The notes under the pieces were generated by a model. It was not told the DNA's origin. It saw nothing but the letters and a program-made list of their open reading frames with translations, and made no database searches. This document shows, in pieces, positions 8,439 to 18,022 of a stretch of DNA of 64,000 nucleotides. The position numbers were made by a program, and so were the translations under genes. The stretch is from NCBI RefSeq assembly GCF_022489035.1, contig NZ_JAKVTV010000004.1:209575-273574 (forward strand), in the 5' to 3' direction. Each line of letters opens with the position of its first letter. Position 1 is the stretch's first letter. This DNA is from Christiangramia lutea. Lineage in GTDB: Bacteria; Bacteroidota; Bacteroidia; Flavobacteriales; Flavobacteriaceae.

Positions 8439-9634
8439 TAATTTTGCTGCTTATATTGCTTAAGTGCTTTGTCTAAAATTTTGATCGCTCTCTCCAGGTT
8501 TTCTTTCTTTAATACATAAGCAATCCTCACCTGGTTTTTACCTGTATTTGGTGTAGAGTAGAATCCTGCTGCGGGAGCCACCATGATAGTTTCGTTATTG
8601 TCTTCAAAACTTTCCAGAAGCCAGCGTGCGAAATCATCGGCATCTTCAACCGGAAGTTCTGCGATACAATAAAAAGCTCCCTTAGGCTTGGCAACCTTAA
8701 CACCTTCAATTTTTTCCAGTCCGTCAACAAGCAAGTCCCTGCGGTAAGTGTATTGCTCAATAACTTCGTCGAAATATTCCTGCGGAGTTTCCAAAGCAGC
8801 TTCACTAGCGATTTGGGCAAAGGTTGGAGGACTTAACCTTGCCTGCGCAAATTTCATTGCCGTGGCCATCACCTCTTTATTCTTGGAAACAAGGCATCCT
8901 ACACGAGCACCACACATGCTGTAACGTTTGGATACAGAATCTACCATAATCGCATTTTCAGCAAGCTCAGGAATGCTCATTATAGAATGATGTTTTACCC
9001 CATCATATGCAAACTCTCTATAAACTTCATCTGAAACTATGAAAAGATCATGCTTCAAGGCAAGATCGGCCAATTGCTGAACTTCCTCTTTGGTATACAG
9101 GTAACCTGTTGGGTTTCCTGGGTTGCAAATAAGAATTGCTTTCGTTTTTTCTGTGATCAGTTTTTCGAATTCTGCGATAGGAGGCAGCGCAAAACCATCA
9201 TCAATACTAGCCTGAATTGGTTTAATAGAAACTCCGGAAGCTGTAGCGAAACCATTGTAGTTTGCATAAAATGGCTCCGGAATAATTACCTCGTCACCAG
9301 GATCGGTAATGCTACCCATTGTAAATAACAATGCTTCTGAACCACCTGTAGTAATTATTATATCTTCCTTGTTTACCGGTAATGATGATTTCTGGTAATA
9401 TCCGGCTAGTTTCTCTCGATAGCTTTCAAATCCGGCAGAATGACTGTAAGATAAAACCTCGATATCATGATTCTTTACGGCATCTAATGCACCCTGAGGA
9501 GTTTTAATATCGGGTTGACCAATGTTGAGTTGATATATTTTACGACCTTTCCTTGTTGCTTCTTCAGCGAAAGGCACCAATTTTCTGATAGGGGATTCAG
9601 GCATTTCAAGCCCTTTATTTGAAATTTTAGGCAT
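8438..9634 (-). CDS. Class I pyridoxal-phosphate aminotransferase (aspartate aminotransferase-like)
   Basis: Cytosolic transaminase of 398 residues, fold-type I. The sequence shows LNIGQPDIKTP near the N-terminus, the cofactor-phosphate loop TTGGSEALL (95-103), NPGNPTG (171-177), SDEVYREF (201-208), and Schiff-base Lys236 in SVSKRYSMCGARVG. The C-terminal substrate arginine lies in QVRIAYVL. The exact amino donor cannot be settled from sequence; aspartate or an aromatic/alanine substrate is likely. It is co-transcribed with murB. Confidence 0.9.
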   Translation of the reverse strand: MPKISNKGLEMPESPIRKLVPFAEEATRKGRKIYQLNIGQPDIKTPQGALDAVKNHDIEVLSYSHSAGFESYREKLAGYYQKSSLPVNKEDIIITTGGSEALLFTMGSITDPGDEVIIPEPFYANYNGFATASGVSIKPIQASIDDGFALPPIAEFEKLITEKTKAILICNPGNPTGYLYTKEEVQQLADLALKHDLFIVSDEVYREFAYDGVKHHSIMSIPELAENAIMVDSVSKRYSMCGARVGCLVSKNKEVMATAMKFAQARLSPPTFAQIASEAALETPQEYFDEVIEQYTYRRDLLVDGLEKIEGVKVAKPKGAFYCIAELPVEDADDFARWLLESFEDNNETIMVAPAAGFYSTPNTGKNQVRIAYVLKKENLERAIKILDKALKQYKQQN

Positions 9635-9660
9635 AGCTGTTTATTTGTGGTGCAAAATTG

Positions 9661-9668
9661 CAAAATTA
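9661..9668 (-). promoter_or_regulatory. -7 promoter element for the aminotransferase-murB operon
   Basis: TAATTTTG matches TAnnTTTG exactly, 26 bp before the start codon. No TTG lies at the usual upstream distance. Confidence 0.45.
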
Positions 9669-9747
9669 AACTATGAATCTATAATTTGGATGTTAATAAT
9701 AAGGAACTTTTTTCTGTTGAGAGTATGGAGGTTTTAATATAGGTTCA

Positions 9748-9777
9748 TAAAAAAGCCTTCCATTTAGGAAGGCTTTC
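9748..9777 (-). terminator. Intrinsic terminator of the DUF1573 gene
   Basis: A 10-bp stem (AAAGCCTTCC with GGAAGGCTTT) with a 5-nt loop is followed on the minus strand by a T-run, 23 bp beyond the stop codon. Confidence 0.85.
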
Positions 9778-9799
9778 AATATTTAAAATTGTTCAGAGT

Positions 9800-10201
9800 T
9801 TAACTATCGTCTTCAGCACTGTTACTGTCAATCACCGTCCCTTTAATTTTAAGGGCTTTAATCGATTGCTCAGCATTGGAATAAACCGTAACCGTTTTTC
9901 TGATAGGTCCAACTCTTTTGGTATCGTACTTTACTTCGATCTGCCCTGTTTTACCAGGTAGAATTGGTTCTTCAGGTTTTTTAGGGACGGTACATCCACA
10001 ACTGGATTTCACGTCTTCAATTACCAATGGAGCATCGCCAGTATTTGTGAATTCAAATACACGAACTCCATCACTACCTTTTTTTATTTCGCCATAGTCT
10101 ATGGTTTCAGACTTGAATTCCATTTTAGCGGTCTTCTGTGCCTGGGCTGCAGTAACTCCTGCAACAAGAAATATAGCGATTGCAATTAGTTTTTTCATCA
10201 T
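9800..10201 (-). CDS. DUF1573 family exported protein
   Basis: A 133-residue secreted or periplasmic protein. A signal peptide (1-21, ending AQA) is followed by one immunoglobulin-like DUF1573 domain. Its hallmark is VFEFTNTGDAPLVI followed by SSCGCTVP, which holds the conserved Cys pair, then VKYDTKRVG and KTVTVYSNA. The family is abundant in Bacteroidota; the molecular role is not established. Transcribed alone, divergent from valS. Confidence 0.88.
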   Translation of the reverse strand: MMKKLIAIAIFLVAGVTAAQAQKTAKMEFKSETIDYGEIKKGSDGVRVFEFTNTGDAPLVIEDVKSSCGCTVPKKPEEPILPGKTGQIEVKYDTKRVGPIRKTVTVYSNAEQSIKALKIKGTVIDSNSAEDDS

Positions 10202-10222
10202 TTTTTAAATTTAGCGGAATTA

Positions 10223-10253
10223 TAAAGATAAGTTGAAATATTTCAATTCTCAA
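10223..10253 (-). promoter_or_regulatory. Promoter of the DUF1573 gene
   Basis: A TTG at 10253-10251, a 20-bp spacer and TATCTTTA at 10230-10223 on the minus strand fit the Bacteroidota pattern with one mismatch in the last base. The predicted transcript starts about 16 bp before the ATG. Confidence 0.55.
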
Positions 10254-10297
10254 AATTTATATCATTTCAGCAGCTTTCATAATCCTCTATTAATAAT

Positions 10298-10305
10298 TAC
10301 TTTTG
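10298..10305 (+). promoter_or_regulatory. -7 promoter element for valS
   Basis: TACTTTTG matches TAnnTTTG exactly. It contains the TTG that would open the longest valS reading frame, and so argues that translation starts at the ATG at 10333, about 22 bp after the predicted transcription start. Confidence 0.5.
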
Positions 10306-10332
10306 CCATTATTTCAAAAACTAGACCAAGAA

Positions 10333-12963
10333 ATGGCAATTGCTTCACAATATAATGCGAAAAAAGTAGAGGAAAAGTGGTATGACTACTGGATGAAAAA
10401 CAACTATTTTCATTCTGAAGTAGATGAAAGGGAGCCATATACCATCGTAATTCCGCCACCTAACGTGACCGGTGTTTTACACATGGGGCATATGTTGAAT
10501 AATACCATTCAGGATGTTTTGGTTAGACGTGCCCGTCTTAAAGGTTATAACGCCTGCTGGGTTCCTGGTACAGACCATGCCTCTATAGCAACCGAAGCAA
10601 AAGTAGTGGCAAAGCTGAAAGCAGAAGGTATTGATAAAAACAAAATTGGGCGTGAGGAATTTCTACAACATGCCTGGGACTGGACTCATAAACATGGTGG
10701 TATAATCCTTCAGCAATTAAAGAATCTGGGAGCCTCCTGCGATTGGGAAAGGACAAAATTCACCATGGATGACGATATGTCTGAATCTGTGATAAAAGTT
10801 TTTGTGGATCTATATAATAAAGGGCTTGTGTATCGAGGTTACCGTATGGTAAATTGGGATCCCCAGGCGAAGACAACCTTATCTGATGAGGAGGTAAATT
10901 ATGAGGAAAGAAACGGAAAGCTGTTCTATTTAAATTATAAGATAGATGGTAGTGACGAAGTACTCACTATTGCTACCACAAGGCCTGAAACCATACTGGG
11001 AGATACGGCCATATGTATTAATCCTAATGATGAACGGTTTGAACACCTAAAAGGGAAGAAGGCCATTGTCCCAATTTGTAACAGAACCATCCCTATTATC
11101 GAAGATGAATATGTAGATATGGAATTTGGAACGGGTTGTCTTAAGGTTACACCTGCCCATGATGAAAATGATAAAAATCTTGGTGATAAGCACAAGCTGG
11201 ATGTGATCGATATTTTTAATGATGATGCAACTTTAAATCAATATGGATTGCATTATGAAGGGAAGGATCGATTTGTAGTTAGGGCCGAAATAGTTGAGGA
11301 ACTGGAATTAAAAGGATTCCTTTCCAAAGTTGAAGATTACGTTAATAAGGTTGGAACCAGTGAGCGTACAGGAGCGGTAATTGAACCTAAGTTAAGTGAC
11401 CAGTGGTTCCTGAAAATGAAAGAAATGGCCGAGCCTGCTCTCAAAGCGGTTATTGGAGATGATATAAACCTGGTGCCAGAAAAATTTCTGAATACCTACC
11501 GTCACTGGATGGAAAACGTGAGAGATTGGAATATTTCTCGTCAGCTTTGGTGGGGGCATCAGATTCCGGCTTTTTTTTATGGTAACGGTAAGAGCGATTT
11601 TGTAGTTGCAGAGTCTGTAGATGAAGCTCTGGAGAAAGCTCGAGAAGCTTCCGGAAATGCAGAGCTGGAAATAAAAGATCTAGTTCAGGATAAGGATGTT
11701 CTGGATACCTGGTTCTCTTCCTGGTTATGGCCAATGAGCGTTTTCAACGGTATTCTTGAGCCTGAAAATGAAGAAATAAAATATTACTATCCTACGAATG
11801 ACCTCGTAACTGCACCGGAAATCCTATTCTTCTGGGTAGCCAGGATGATCATGGCTGGATATGAATATAGAGGTGAAAGGCCTTTCAAAAATGTTTATTT
11901 AACCGGGATCGTTCGGGATAAGCAAAGACGAAAAATGTCTAAATCCCTAGGAAACTCACCAGATCCGCTTGAACTTATTGGGCAATATGGTGCAGATGGA
12001 GTTAGGGTTGGAATGTTGTTAAGTTCACCCGCTGGTAACGACCTGATGTTCGATGAAGATCTTTGTAAGCAGGGTAGCGCCTTCACTAATAAGATATGGA
12101 ATGCTTTTAGGCTTGTGAAAGGTTGGGAAGTTTCTGAAGATATCGAACAGCCAGAAACTGCCAGAATGGCTATAGACTGGTATAAGTCGAAGTTCCAGAA
12201 GACTCTAAAAGAAATAGAGGACCATTATTCAAAATACAGGATAAGTGATGCTTTAATGGCAACTTATAAACTGGTTTGGGACGATTACTGTAGCTGGTTC
12301 CTGGAAATGGTAAAACCGGCGTATGGAGAGCCGATGGATAGTAAAACTTACAGTGAAGTAATTTCTATTCTGGAATATAATCTTAAAATTCTCCATCCGT
12401 TCATGCCTTTTGTAACAGAGGAGATCTGGCAGGAAATTACCACTCGTACATCAGAAGAAGCCCTGATTATAGCAAAATGGCCGGAACAAACTGATTTTGA
12501 CCAGAAAATTATAAAGGAATTTTCCCATGCTGCAGAGGTTATTGCAGGGGTTAGAAAAATTAGAAAGGAAAAGAATATTTCCTTTAAAAATGAAATAGAT
12601 CTTAGCATTCTAAATAACGAGGATACTTCCAAGACCTTTGATTCTGTGATTGCGAAAATGGGGAATATTGGTAAAATGGAATATGTGAATGGTTCTGTTG
12701 ATGGAGCTCTTTCATTTAGGGTAAGGTCTAATGAATATTTTATCCCAATTGTTGGAGCTATTGATGTTGAGGCCGAAAAGAAAAAAATTCAGGAGGAGCT
12801 GGATTATACTGAAGGTTTTTTAAAATCTGTAGATAAAAAGCTTTCAAACGAAAGATTCGTGAACAATGCGCCCGAAAAGGTAGTAGCGATTGAAAAGACT
12901 AAAAAAGCTGATGCCGAAGCAAAAATTGAAGCGCTTAAGGCCAGTCTAAAGAGTTTAGGTTAA
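10333..12963 (+). CDS. valS: Valyl-tRNA synthetase
   Basis: Charges tRNA-Val with valine and proofreads mischarged threonine. From the ATG at 10333 it has 876 residues, the usual class I ValRS size. The HIGH motif appears as HMGH (50-53, after PPPNVTGVL) and KMSKS at 534-538. The CP1 editing domain (about 190-330) has [23 protein letters not shown] segment follows, then the tRNA-binding anticodon domain, and a C-terminal coiled-coil arm (about 805-876) typical of ValRS. The longer frame from TTG 10303 is rejected because that codon lies in the promoter. Confidence 0.97.
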   Translation: MAIASQYNAKKVEEKWYDYWMKNNYFHSEVDEREPYTIVIPPPNVTGVLHMGHMLNNTIQDVLVRRARLKGYNACWVPGTDHASIATEAKVVAKLKAEGIDKNKIGREEFLQHAWDWTHKHGGIILQQLKNLGASCDWERTKFTMDDDMSESVIKVFVDLYNKGLVYRGYRMVNWDPQAKTTLSDEEVNYEERNGKLFYLNYKIDGSDEVLTIATTRPETILGDTAICINPNDERFEHLKGKKAIVPICNRTIPIIEDEYVDMEFGTGCLKVTPAHDENDKNLGDKHKLDVIDIFNDDATLNQYGLHYEGKDRFVVRAEIVEELELKGFLSKVEDYVNKVGTSERTGAVIEPKLSDQWFLKMKEMAEPALKAVIGDDINLVPEKFLNTYRHWMENVRDWNISRQLWWGHQIPAFFYGNGKSDFVVAESVDEALEKAREASGNAELEIKDLVQDKDVLDTWFSSWLWPMSVFNGILEPENEEIKYYYPTNDLVTAPEILFFWVARMIMAGYEYRGERPFKNVYLTGIVRDKQRRKMSKSLGNSPDPLELIGQYGADGVRVGMLLSSPAGNDLMFDEDLCKQGSAFTNKIWNAFRLVKGWEVSEDIEQPETARMAIDWYKSKFQKTLKEIEDHYSKYRISDALMATYKLVWDDYCSWFLEMVKPAYGEPMDSKTYSEVISILEYNLKILHPFMPFVTEEIWQEITTRTSEEALIIAKWPEQTDFDQKIIKEFSHAAEVIAGVRKIRKEKNISFKNEIDLSILNNEDTSKTFDSVIAKMGNIGKMEYVNGSVDGALSFRVRSNEYFIPIVGAIDVEAEKKKIQEELDYTEGFLKSVDKKLSNERFVNNAPEKVVAIEKTKKADAEAKIEALKASLKSLG

Positions 12964-12984
12964 AAAATTATAAGCTTTATAAAT

Positions 12985-13015
12985 AAAAAAGAGGACTTTT
13001 CGAGTCCTCTTTTTT
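12985..13015. terminator. Bidirectional terminator between valS and the ACBP gene
   Basis: Stem A6-GAGGACT paired with AGTCCTC-T6 and a 5-nt loop, flanked by A- and T-runs, between convergent genes. Confidence 0.88.
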
Positions 13016-13031
13016 ATTTTTTTAGGTAGAA

Positions 13032-13307
13032 TCACTCAGGTATTTTGCCAATATGCTCTTCAACCATTTCAATATATCTTTTCTTAGCTTCGTCCTTGCT
13101 TAGGCTTTTCACCTGTACAAGGGCGTTTATCTTAAAAGCACTCCTAAGGTCTCCTTTATTGGTAGGGGGGATGTAGAAACCATTTTGCTCTGTAGCCCGC
13201 TTATAGAGGGCATAGAAATGTAAAAGCACGTCTGGCGGAAATTGCTGCGTAGTGCTACTCGCCATGTCATATGCCTTTAGAAATTTTGAATTTTCAGGTG
13301 CCATCAT
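13032..13307 (-). CDS. Acyl-CoA-binding protein
   Basis: Small cytosolic four-helix carrier (91 residues) that binds long-chain acyl-CoA. The sequence shows the ACBP signature FYALYKRAT (about 32-40), followed by a FKINALVQVKSLSKDEAKKRYIE helix-pair segment with the conserved Lys and Tyr residues. ACBPs are typical of eukaryotes but recur in Flavobacteriia. The gene lies 4 bp after psd at the end of the phospholipid-synthesis run, which fits a role in supplying or buffering acyl-CoA for membrane lipid synthesis (inference). Confidence 0.88.
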   Translation of the reverse strand: MMAPENSKFLKAYDMASSTTQQFPPDVLLHFYALYKRATEQNGFYIPPTNKGDLRSAFKINALVQVKSLSKDEAKKRYIEMVEEHIGKIPE

Positions 13308-13311
13308 AACT

Positions 13312-13968
13312 TTAAGAAGTTACATCAGCGATAACACTAACGCCTCCTTTTACTTTTTGATTAATTTCCACATTCACTTTTGTTCCAATTGGAACAAACA
13401 CATCCACACGACTACCAAATTTAATAAAACCGCTGTCACTTCCCTGAACTACTTCAGAGCCTTCTTCAGCATAATTTACGATTCTTTTTGCAAGAGCACC
13501 AGCAATTTGGCGATACAAAATCTCACCTGCAACTTCATTTTTTACCACCACAGTTGTTCTTTCGTTCTCTTCACTTGACTTTGGGTGCCATGCAACAAGA
13601 AACTTTCCTGGGTGATATTTGCTGTAAGTTACTTTTCCGCCTACAGGATGTCTGGTGACATGCACGTTTATTGGTGACATGAAAATAGAGATCTGTAGTC
13701 TTTTATCTTTAAAATATTCTTTTTCCTCAACTTCTTCAATCGCCACTACTTTTCCATCTACAGGAGCGATAATATGCTCATTATTATGATTTGTAGTTCT
13801 CGTCGGATTTCTGAAAAATTGAATTATCAGAAGAAAGAATAATATAGATACTACCAGAATGGCAAATTTTATCCAGTATGTATCAATAAAACTGTATGAA
13901 ATGATATTTATTGCGATCAGTATGATCGCAGTGAGGGTCATTATTTTGTATCCTTCCTTATGAAACAT
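13312..13968 (-). CDS. psd: Phosphatidylserine decarboxylase proenzyme, short type
   Basis: Makes phosphatidylethanolamine from phosphatidylserine at the inner membrane. The 218 residues are the short, archaeal-like form. Two hydrophobic helices (about 9-50) are followed by an APVDGKV segment, HVTRHPVGG with the catalytic histidines, and the self-cleavage site in FGSRVDVFVP, where the serine after glycine becomes the pyruvoyl cofactor. The start overlaps the cdsA end by 11 bp, and ACBP follows 4 bp later, so the three are coupled. Confidence 0.93.
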   Translation of the reverse strand: MFHKEGYKIMTLTAIILIAINIISYSFIDTYWIKFAILVVSILFFLLIIQFFRNPTRTTNHNNEHIIAPVDGKVVAIEEVEEKEYFKDKRLQISIFMSPINVHVTRHPVGGKVTYSKYHPGKFLVAWHPKSSEENERTTVVVKNEVAGEILYRQIAGALAKRIVNYAEEGSEVVQGSDSGFIKFGSRVDVFVPIGTKVNVEINQKVKGGVSVIADVTS

Positions 13969-14761
13969 AGTTTAAAATATATAAATAGGCATAGATAAAA
14001 GGGCTTGCAAAGATAATACTATCAAGTCTGTCAAACAATCCACCGTGTCCCGGCATCAATTTACCACTGTCCTTTACTCCAGCCTGTCTTTTGAATTTTG
14101 ATTGAATTAGATCTCCCAGGGTTCCAAATATGCTTAGAATTATAGCCATTCCAAGCCAGGTCCACATTGTAAGGAAATCTGTGTAATACCAAATGGCGTA
14201 GCTCATTAAAACGCTAAAGATCAGTCCGCCAAGAAATCCTTCAATCGTTTTATTTGGGGAGATCTTTTCATAAAGTTTACGTTTTCCAAAATTCTTCCCT
14301 ATAAGATAGGCAAATGTATCGTTAGTCCAAATAAGGAAGAATATTCCTATTACCAGCTTCGGAATAAAAACCCCTTCTATTGTTGGGATAAGGGTGAGAA
14401 ATATAGTTGAGGAAATAAGATAAAAGATGATGATTATATACTTCTTCTTCTCAAATACAGGTATTTTCTTGATCACTATCAGATCCTTTACCAGGAAAAG
14501 ATTAACGAAGATCGTTATGAGTAATAGTAGGATAGTGGCGTCCTGGTTGAATTTTAAAAAACTGAATAAATAAAAAAGTACTGCTTGCAGAATATAGAGC
14601 GCATAGCTTTTTAAGCGAAGCAACTTCTGCATCTCAATTAAACAAACCAGACTTAACAGATAAAAGAGTATTATGAATATAACCTCGGATGATAGAATTG
14701 ATGCAACCAAAATGGATATATACAGCAATCCTGAAACAGCACGAATTATGGTTTCCTTCAT
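13958..14761 (-). CDS. cdsA: Phosphatidate cytidylyltransferase
   Basis: Makes CDP-diacylglycerol, the branch-point precursor of all phospholipids. The 267 residues form a polytopic membrane protein with about seven hydrophobic helices. The C-terminal CDP-diglyceride synthetase signature is complete: SKFKRQAGVKDSGKLMPGHG followed by GLFDRLDS (about 222-248). It lies 3 bp after the LUD gene and overlaps psd, so CDP-DAG synthesis and PS decarboxylation are expressed together. Confidence 0.95.
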   Translation of the reverse strand: MKETIIRAVSGLLYISILVASILSSEVIFIILFYLLSLVCLIEMQKLLRLKSYALYILQAVLFYLFSFLKFNQDATILLLLITIFVNLFLVKDLIVIKKIPVFEKKKYIIIIFYLISSTIFLTLIPTIEGVFIPKLVIGIFFLIWTNDTFAYLIGKNFGKRKLYEKISPNKTIEGFLGGLIFSVLMSYAIWYYTDFLTMWTWLGMAIILSIFGTLGDLIQSKFKRQAGVKDSGKLMPGHGGLFDRLDSIIFASPFIYAYLYILNYVS

Positions 14762-14764
14762 ATA

Positions 14765-15376
14765 TTAAAGATCTTCCAGAAGCAGCAAATATAGGTTTTT
14801 TGTACTACTTCCGTAGCTCATAAAATCACCTTCTTTTTGCGTTTCAAAATTCTTAATGGTTGTAATATTAGAAGGGATTTGCTGTTTGTTTTTGAATTTT
14901 ATTCCTCTCAATCCTTCGCCAATGGTGTCTATAAGCTGACTTGTAGAGGAAATTATTATAAAATTTGCAGGAAGATCATGCAGTTTTCTTTCCTTGATCT
15001 GGTTAGATGAGATTAATATTGAGCCGTCATTGGCAACCAGGAATTCACACGTGGATAAAAAGAATTCGGCATTAGCTGATTTATTGAAATCCAGGTTAAA
15101 ACCTTGAAATTTGCTCTTTAGATTTTCGTCGAAGCAGCAGCATTGCCTTTCATACCAGTCATTCTCCATCAGAATATTGTCGAATGCTTCCTGGATTTCT
15201 GAATCATCAACACAATATAAGAACTTGCCGCCGTTGTTTTTGAAATTGAGCATAAAACGCTCATCGGTAGGTAATTTCACCTCCGGCATATACTTCCCTC
15301 TGTCAGCATTCTCAGGGATATCCTGATCCTGGTCTGATTTCGACTTGGGATTAAGAAACCTTTTGAATAGATTCAT
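14765..15376 (-). CDS. LUD (LutC/YkgG-type) domain protein
   Basis: A 203-residue soluble protein. Its C-terminal two thirds match the LUD fold: a CEFLVANDGSILIS strand, KLHDLPANFIIISSTSQLIDTIGEGLRGI, and the terminal GSSTKNLYLLLLEDL, in which the G-P-S-x-T-x-D site of LutC is reduced to SYGSSTKN. LutC proteins take part in lactate oxidation, but no lutA or lutB lies nearby. The family is always found next to ftsH and cdsA in related genomes as far as I recall; its role there is unknown. Confidence 0.72.
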   Translation of the reverse strand: MNLFKRFLNPKSKSDQDQDIPENADRGKYMPEVKLPTDERFMLNFKNNGGKFLYCVDDSEIQEAFDNILMENDWYERQCCCFDENLKSKFQGFNLDFNKSANAEFFLSTCEFLVANDGSILISSNQIKERKLHDLPANFIIISSTSQLIDTIGEGLRGIKFKNKQQIPSNITTIKNFETQKEGDFMSYGSSTKNLYLLLLEDL

Positions 15377-15417
15377 AGAGTTTTGGGTATGATTCCTACA
15401 GTCATTTTATCAAAGTT

Positions 15418-15458
15418 AAAAAATCTGAAAATAACTATTGTTGAATTTCAGATTTTTT
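15418..15458 (-). terminator. Intrinsic terminator after ftsH
   Basis: A 13-bp stem (A6-TCTGAAA paired with TTTCAGA-T6) with a 15-nt loop lies between ftsH and the LUD gene. The T-run is on the minus strand. Leaky read-through into the LUD-cdsA-psd genes is possible. Confidence 0.75.
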
Positions 15459-15473
15459 ACTTTAACTTCTACA

Positions 15474-17534
15474 CTACTTATTAACCGAATCGTTTTCGGT
15501 TAATTCTCCTTCTTCATCTGTATCTTTCCCTTCTGAAGCCTCTGATTTAGGGCTTTTAGAAGTATCCTCAGGGAGAGTGTTCTTTTCAGAAAGTGGTTTG
15601 CCTTCTTCTTTCTCTTTATCGAAAGGCCGTTTCCCAAAGATCTTTTCTAGGTCATCTTTAAAGATTACCTCCTTATCTAAAAGTATCTCTGCCAACTGGG
15701 TAAGTTTATCCTTATTATGTTCTAAAAGGTCTACCGCTCGCTGGTATTGAGCCTCGATTAGATTAGAAATTTCTTTGTCTATAAGTTCGGAAGTTTTCTC
15801 ACTGTAAGGCTTTGTGAAATTATATTCGCTCTGGCCTGAAGAATCGTAATAGGTAAGGTTTCCAACAGCTTCGTTAAGTCCATAGATAGTTACCATGGCT
15901 CTTGCCTGTTTAGTGACTTTTTCAAGGTCGCTTAAGGCGCCTGTGGAAATCTTATTGAATATCACTTTTTCAGCAGCACGGCCACCTAAGGCGGCGCACA
16001 TCTCGTCAAGCATTTGTTCTGGTCTAACAATCAATCTCTCTTCTGGGAGATACCAGGCAGCACCTAATGATTGTCCCCTTGGAACAATGGTCACCTTAAC
16101 TAGTGGAGCAGCGTGTTCTAGCATCCAACTAGTAGTAGCATGCCCTGCTTCGTGAAAAGCGATCGCCTTTTTCTCTTCCGGAGTAATGATTTTATTTTTC
16201 TTCTCAAGACCTCCTACGATTCTATCAACTGCATCAAGGAAGTCCTGTTTACCAACGGCTTTATTGCCTTTTCTGGCAGCGATAAGCGCAGCTTCATTAC
16301 AAACGTTGGCGATATCTGCACCAGAGAATCCAGGCGTTTGCTTGGCAAGGAATTCGATATCCAGTTCGTCAGAGATCTTCTTCAACGGTTTCAGATGTAC
16401 CTCAAAGATTTCTCTTCTTTCTCTTAGGTCTGGAAGGTCTACATAGATCTGCCTGTCAAATCGACCGGCACGCATTAATGCTTTATCCAGAACATCAGCT
16501 CTGTTGGTGGCAGCAATAACAATTACATTGGTATTGGTTCCAAAACCGTCCATTTCAGTTAGAAGCTGGTTCAGCGTATTCTCCCGCTCATCGTTGGAAC
16601 CAGAGAAATTACTTTTTCCTCTTGCTCTACCAATGGCATCGATCTCATCAATAAAAATGATCGAAGGAGATTTTTCTTTAGCCTGTTTGAATAGGTCACG
16701 AACCCGGGAAGCTCCAACCCCAACAAACATCTCTACGAAATCTGAACCAGATAAAGAGAAGAATGGTACTTTGGCTTCACCTGCGACGGCTTTTGCTAAT
16801 AAAGTTTTCCCAGTTCCCGGAGGTCCTACAAGTAATGCTCCTTTCGGGATTTTACCACCAAGAGCGGTATATTTTTCAGGTTGTTTAAGGAAATCAACGA
16901 TCTCCTGAACTTCCTCTTTCGCACCTTCGAGGCCAGCAACATCTTTAAAAGATGTTTTTACATCAGTATTCTGATCAAAAAGTTTTGCCTTGGATTTACC
17001 AATATTGAAGATCTGGCCTCCTGCGCCACCACCGGCTCCGGAACTCATTTTTCTCATAATAAAGATCCATACACCAATAATTAGGATAAATGGAAGTAAA
17101 GCCCAGAATAACTCTCCAAGGACATCGCTGGAGGTGTCAAAGGTGACAACTGTATTCAGGTTGTTCTCCTTTTTGATCTCGTTTATATCGTTCTCAAAAT
17201 TCTGAAGGTCCCCGAATTGGAATGTATAAGTTGGTGACTCACCAGTAGGGAAGAAATCAGGATCAATATTTTTTTTGTGGATCTCTTTTTCCTTAGCCTC
17301 TTTGGTAAGATAAACCCTTGCCTGGTTACGGTTAATGATCTCTACCTTTTCTATATCACCATTTCTAAGGTAATCCTTGAATTCAGCCGGATTTGTTTTT
17401 GCAGGTTCAGAGAATCCCCCGTCACCAAACAAATTCAGGCCTAAAAATATGATAATGATCGCCGCATAAATCCAGTAAGCACTAAATTTAGGTTTTTTGG
17501 GATCTAATTTTTTCTTCGGTTTTTGATTCGCCAT
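15474..17534 (-). CDS. ftsH: ATP-dependent membrane zinc metalloprotease FtsH
   Basis: Hexameric inner-membrane AAA+ protease that degrades damaged membrane proteins and short-lived regulators. The 686 residues show two membrane helices (20-36 and 143-160) enclosing a periplasmic domain. Walker A GPPGTGKT is at 237-244, the pore loop MFVGVG at 269-274, Walker B IIFIDEID at 292-299, and the second region of homology at about 343-360. The zinc site is HEAGH (461-465). The C-terminal tail (about 635-686) is unusually acidic and Ser/Glu-rich. rsfS lies 24 bp upstream. Confidence 0.97.
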   Translation of the reverse strand: MANQKPKKKLDPKKPKFSAYWIYAAIIIIFLGLNLFGDGGFSEPAKTNPAEFKDYLRNGDIEKVEIINRNQARVYLTKEAKEKEIHKKNIDPDFFPTGESPTYTFQFGDLQNFENDINEIKKENNLNTVVTFDTSSDVLGELFWALLPFILIIGVWIFIMRKMSSGAGGGAGGQIFNIGKSKAKLFDQNTDVKTSFKDVAGLEGAKEEVQEIVDFLKQPEKYTALGGKIPKGALLVGPPGTGKTLLAKAVAGEAKVPFFSLSGSDFVEMFVGVGASRVRDLFKQAKEKSPSIIFIDEIDAIGRARGKSNFSGSNDERENTLNQLLTEMDGFGTNTNVIVIAATNRADVLDKALMRAGRFDRQIYVDLPDLRERREIFEVHLKPLKKISDELDIEFLAKQTPGFSGADIANVCNEAALIAARKGNKAVGKQDFLDAVDRIVGGLEKKNKIITPEEKKAIAFHEAGHATTSWMLEHAAPLVKVTIVPRGQSLGAAWYLPEERLIVRPEQMLDEMCAALGGRAAEKVIFNKISTGALSDLEKVTKQARAMVTIYGLNEAVGNLTYYDSSGQSEYNFTKPYSEKTSELIDKEISNLIEAQYQRAVDLLEHNKDKLTQLAEILLDKEVIFKDDLEKIFGKRPFDKEKEEGKPLSEKNTLPEDTSKSPKSEASEGKDTDEEGELTENDSVNK

Positions 17535-17558
17535 TATGTCGTTCTAAATGATTTGGAT

Positions 17559-17930
17559 TTAATAACTTGTTTCTATGGATGTGATCTTAGCATCTCCCCA
17601 TAGGCTTTCAATATCGTAAAATTCCCTAATATGCTTCTGAAATACGTGAACAACTACATTTACGTAATCCATAAGCACCCACTCGGCATTCTCGCTTCCT
17701 TCAATATGCCAGGGTTTGTCTTTCAGGTTTTTACTAACTGTTTTTTGTATGGAATTGACTATGGCGTTAACCTGTGTGTTGGAAGTACCGTTACAAATAA
17801 TGAAATAATCACAAACGGTGTTTTCGATCTCTCTTAAGTCCAGGATATCAATATCATTACCCTTAACTTCCTCTATCCCTTTTATAATATGTGCAATAAG
17901 TTGATCGCTGTTTTTTTCCTTTTCTGACAT
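17559..17930 (-). CDS. rsfS: Ribosomal silencing factor RsfS
   Basis: Binds ribosomal protein uL14 and blocks 30S-50S joining when nutrients are scarce. The 123 residues have the full RsfS core: DILDLREIENTVCDYFIIC (about 25-43), SNTQVNAI, the conserved WHIEGSENAEWVLMDYVNVVVHVF (about 79-102), and REFYDIESLWGDA at the end. It is the first gene of the rsfS-ftsH run. Confidence 0.93.
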   Translation of the reverse strand: MSEKEKNSDQLIAHIIKGIEEVKGNDIDILDLREIENTVCDYFIICNGTSNTQVNAIVNSIQKTVSKNLKDKPWHIEGSENAEWVLMDYVNVVVHVFQKHIREFYDIESLWGDAKITSIETSY

Positions 17931-17948
17931 TAAATTAATTTATTTACG

Positions 17949-17956
17949 CAAATTTA
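17949..17956 (-). promoter_or_regulatory. -7 promoter element for rsfS-ftsH
   Basis: TAAATTTG matches TAnnTTTG exactly, 18 bp before the rsfS start; no -33 TTG at the usual distance. Confidence 0.45.
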
Positions 17957-18022
17957 TCATTTTTTGCTCTTTTAAAGAGATTGTTTGCAGAAGATTTAAC
18001 GCCTTATCTCTTATACTTTTAT

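Noticed and set aside
10303..10332. TTG-started N-terminal extension of valS
   Set aside because: The TTG is inside an exact -7 promoter box, and the 10 extra residues match nothing in ValRS.
15418..15458. The hairpin after ftsH as proof that LUD-cdsA-psd is a separate operon
   Set aside because: No promoter was recognised in the 98-bp gap, so read-through is as likely as a separate promoter.
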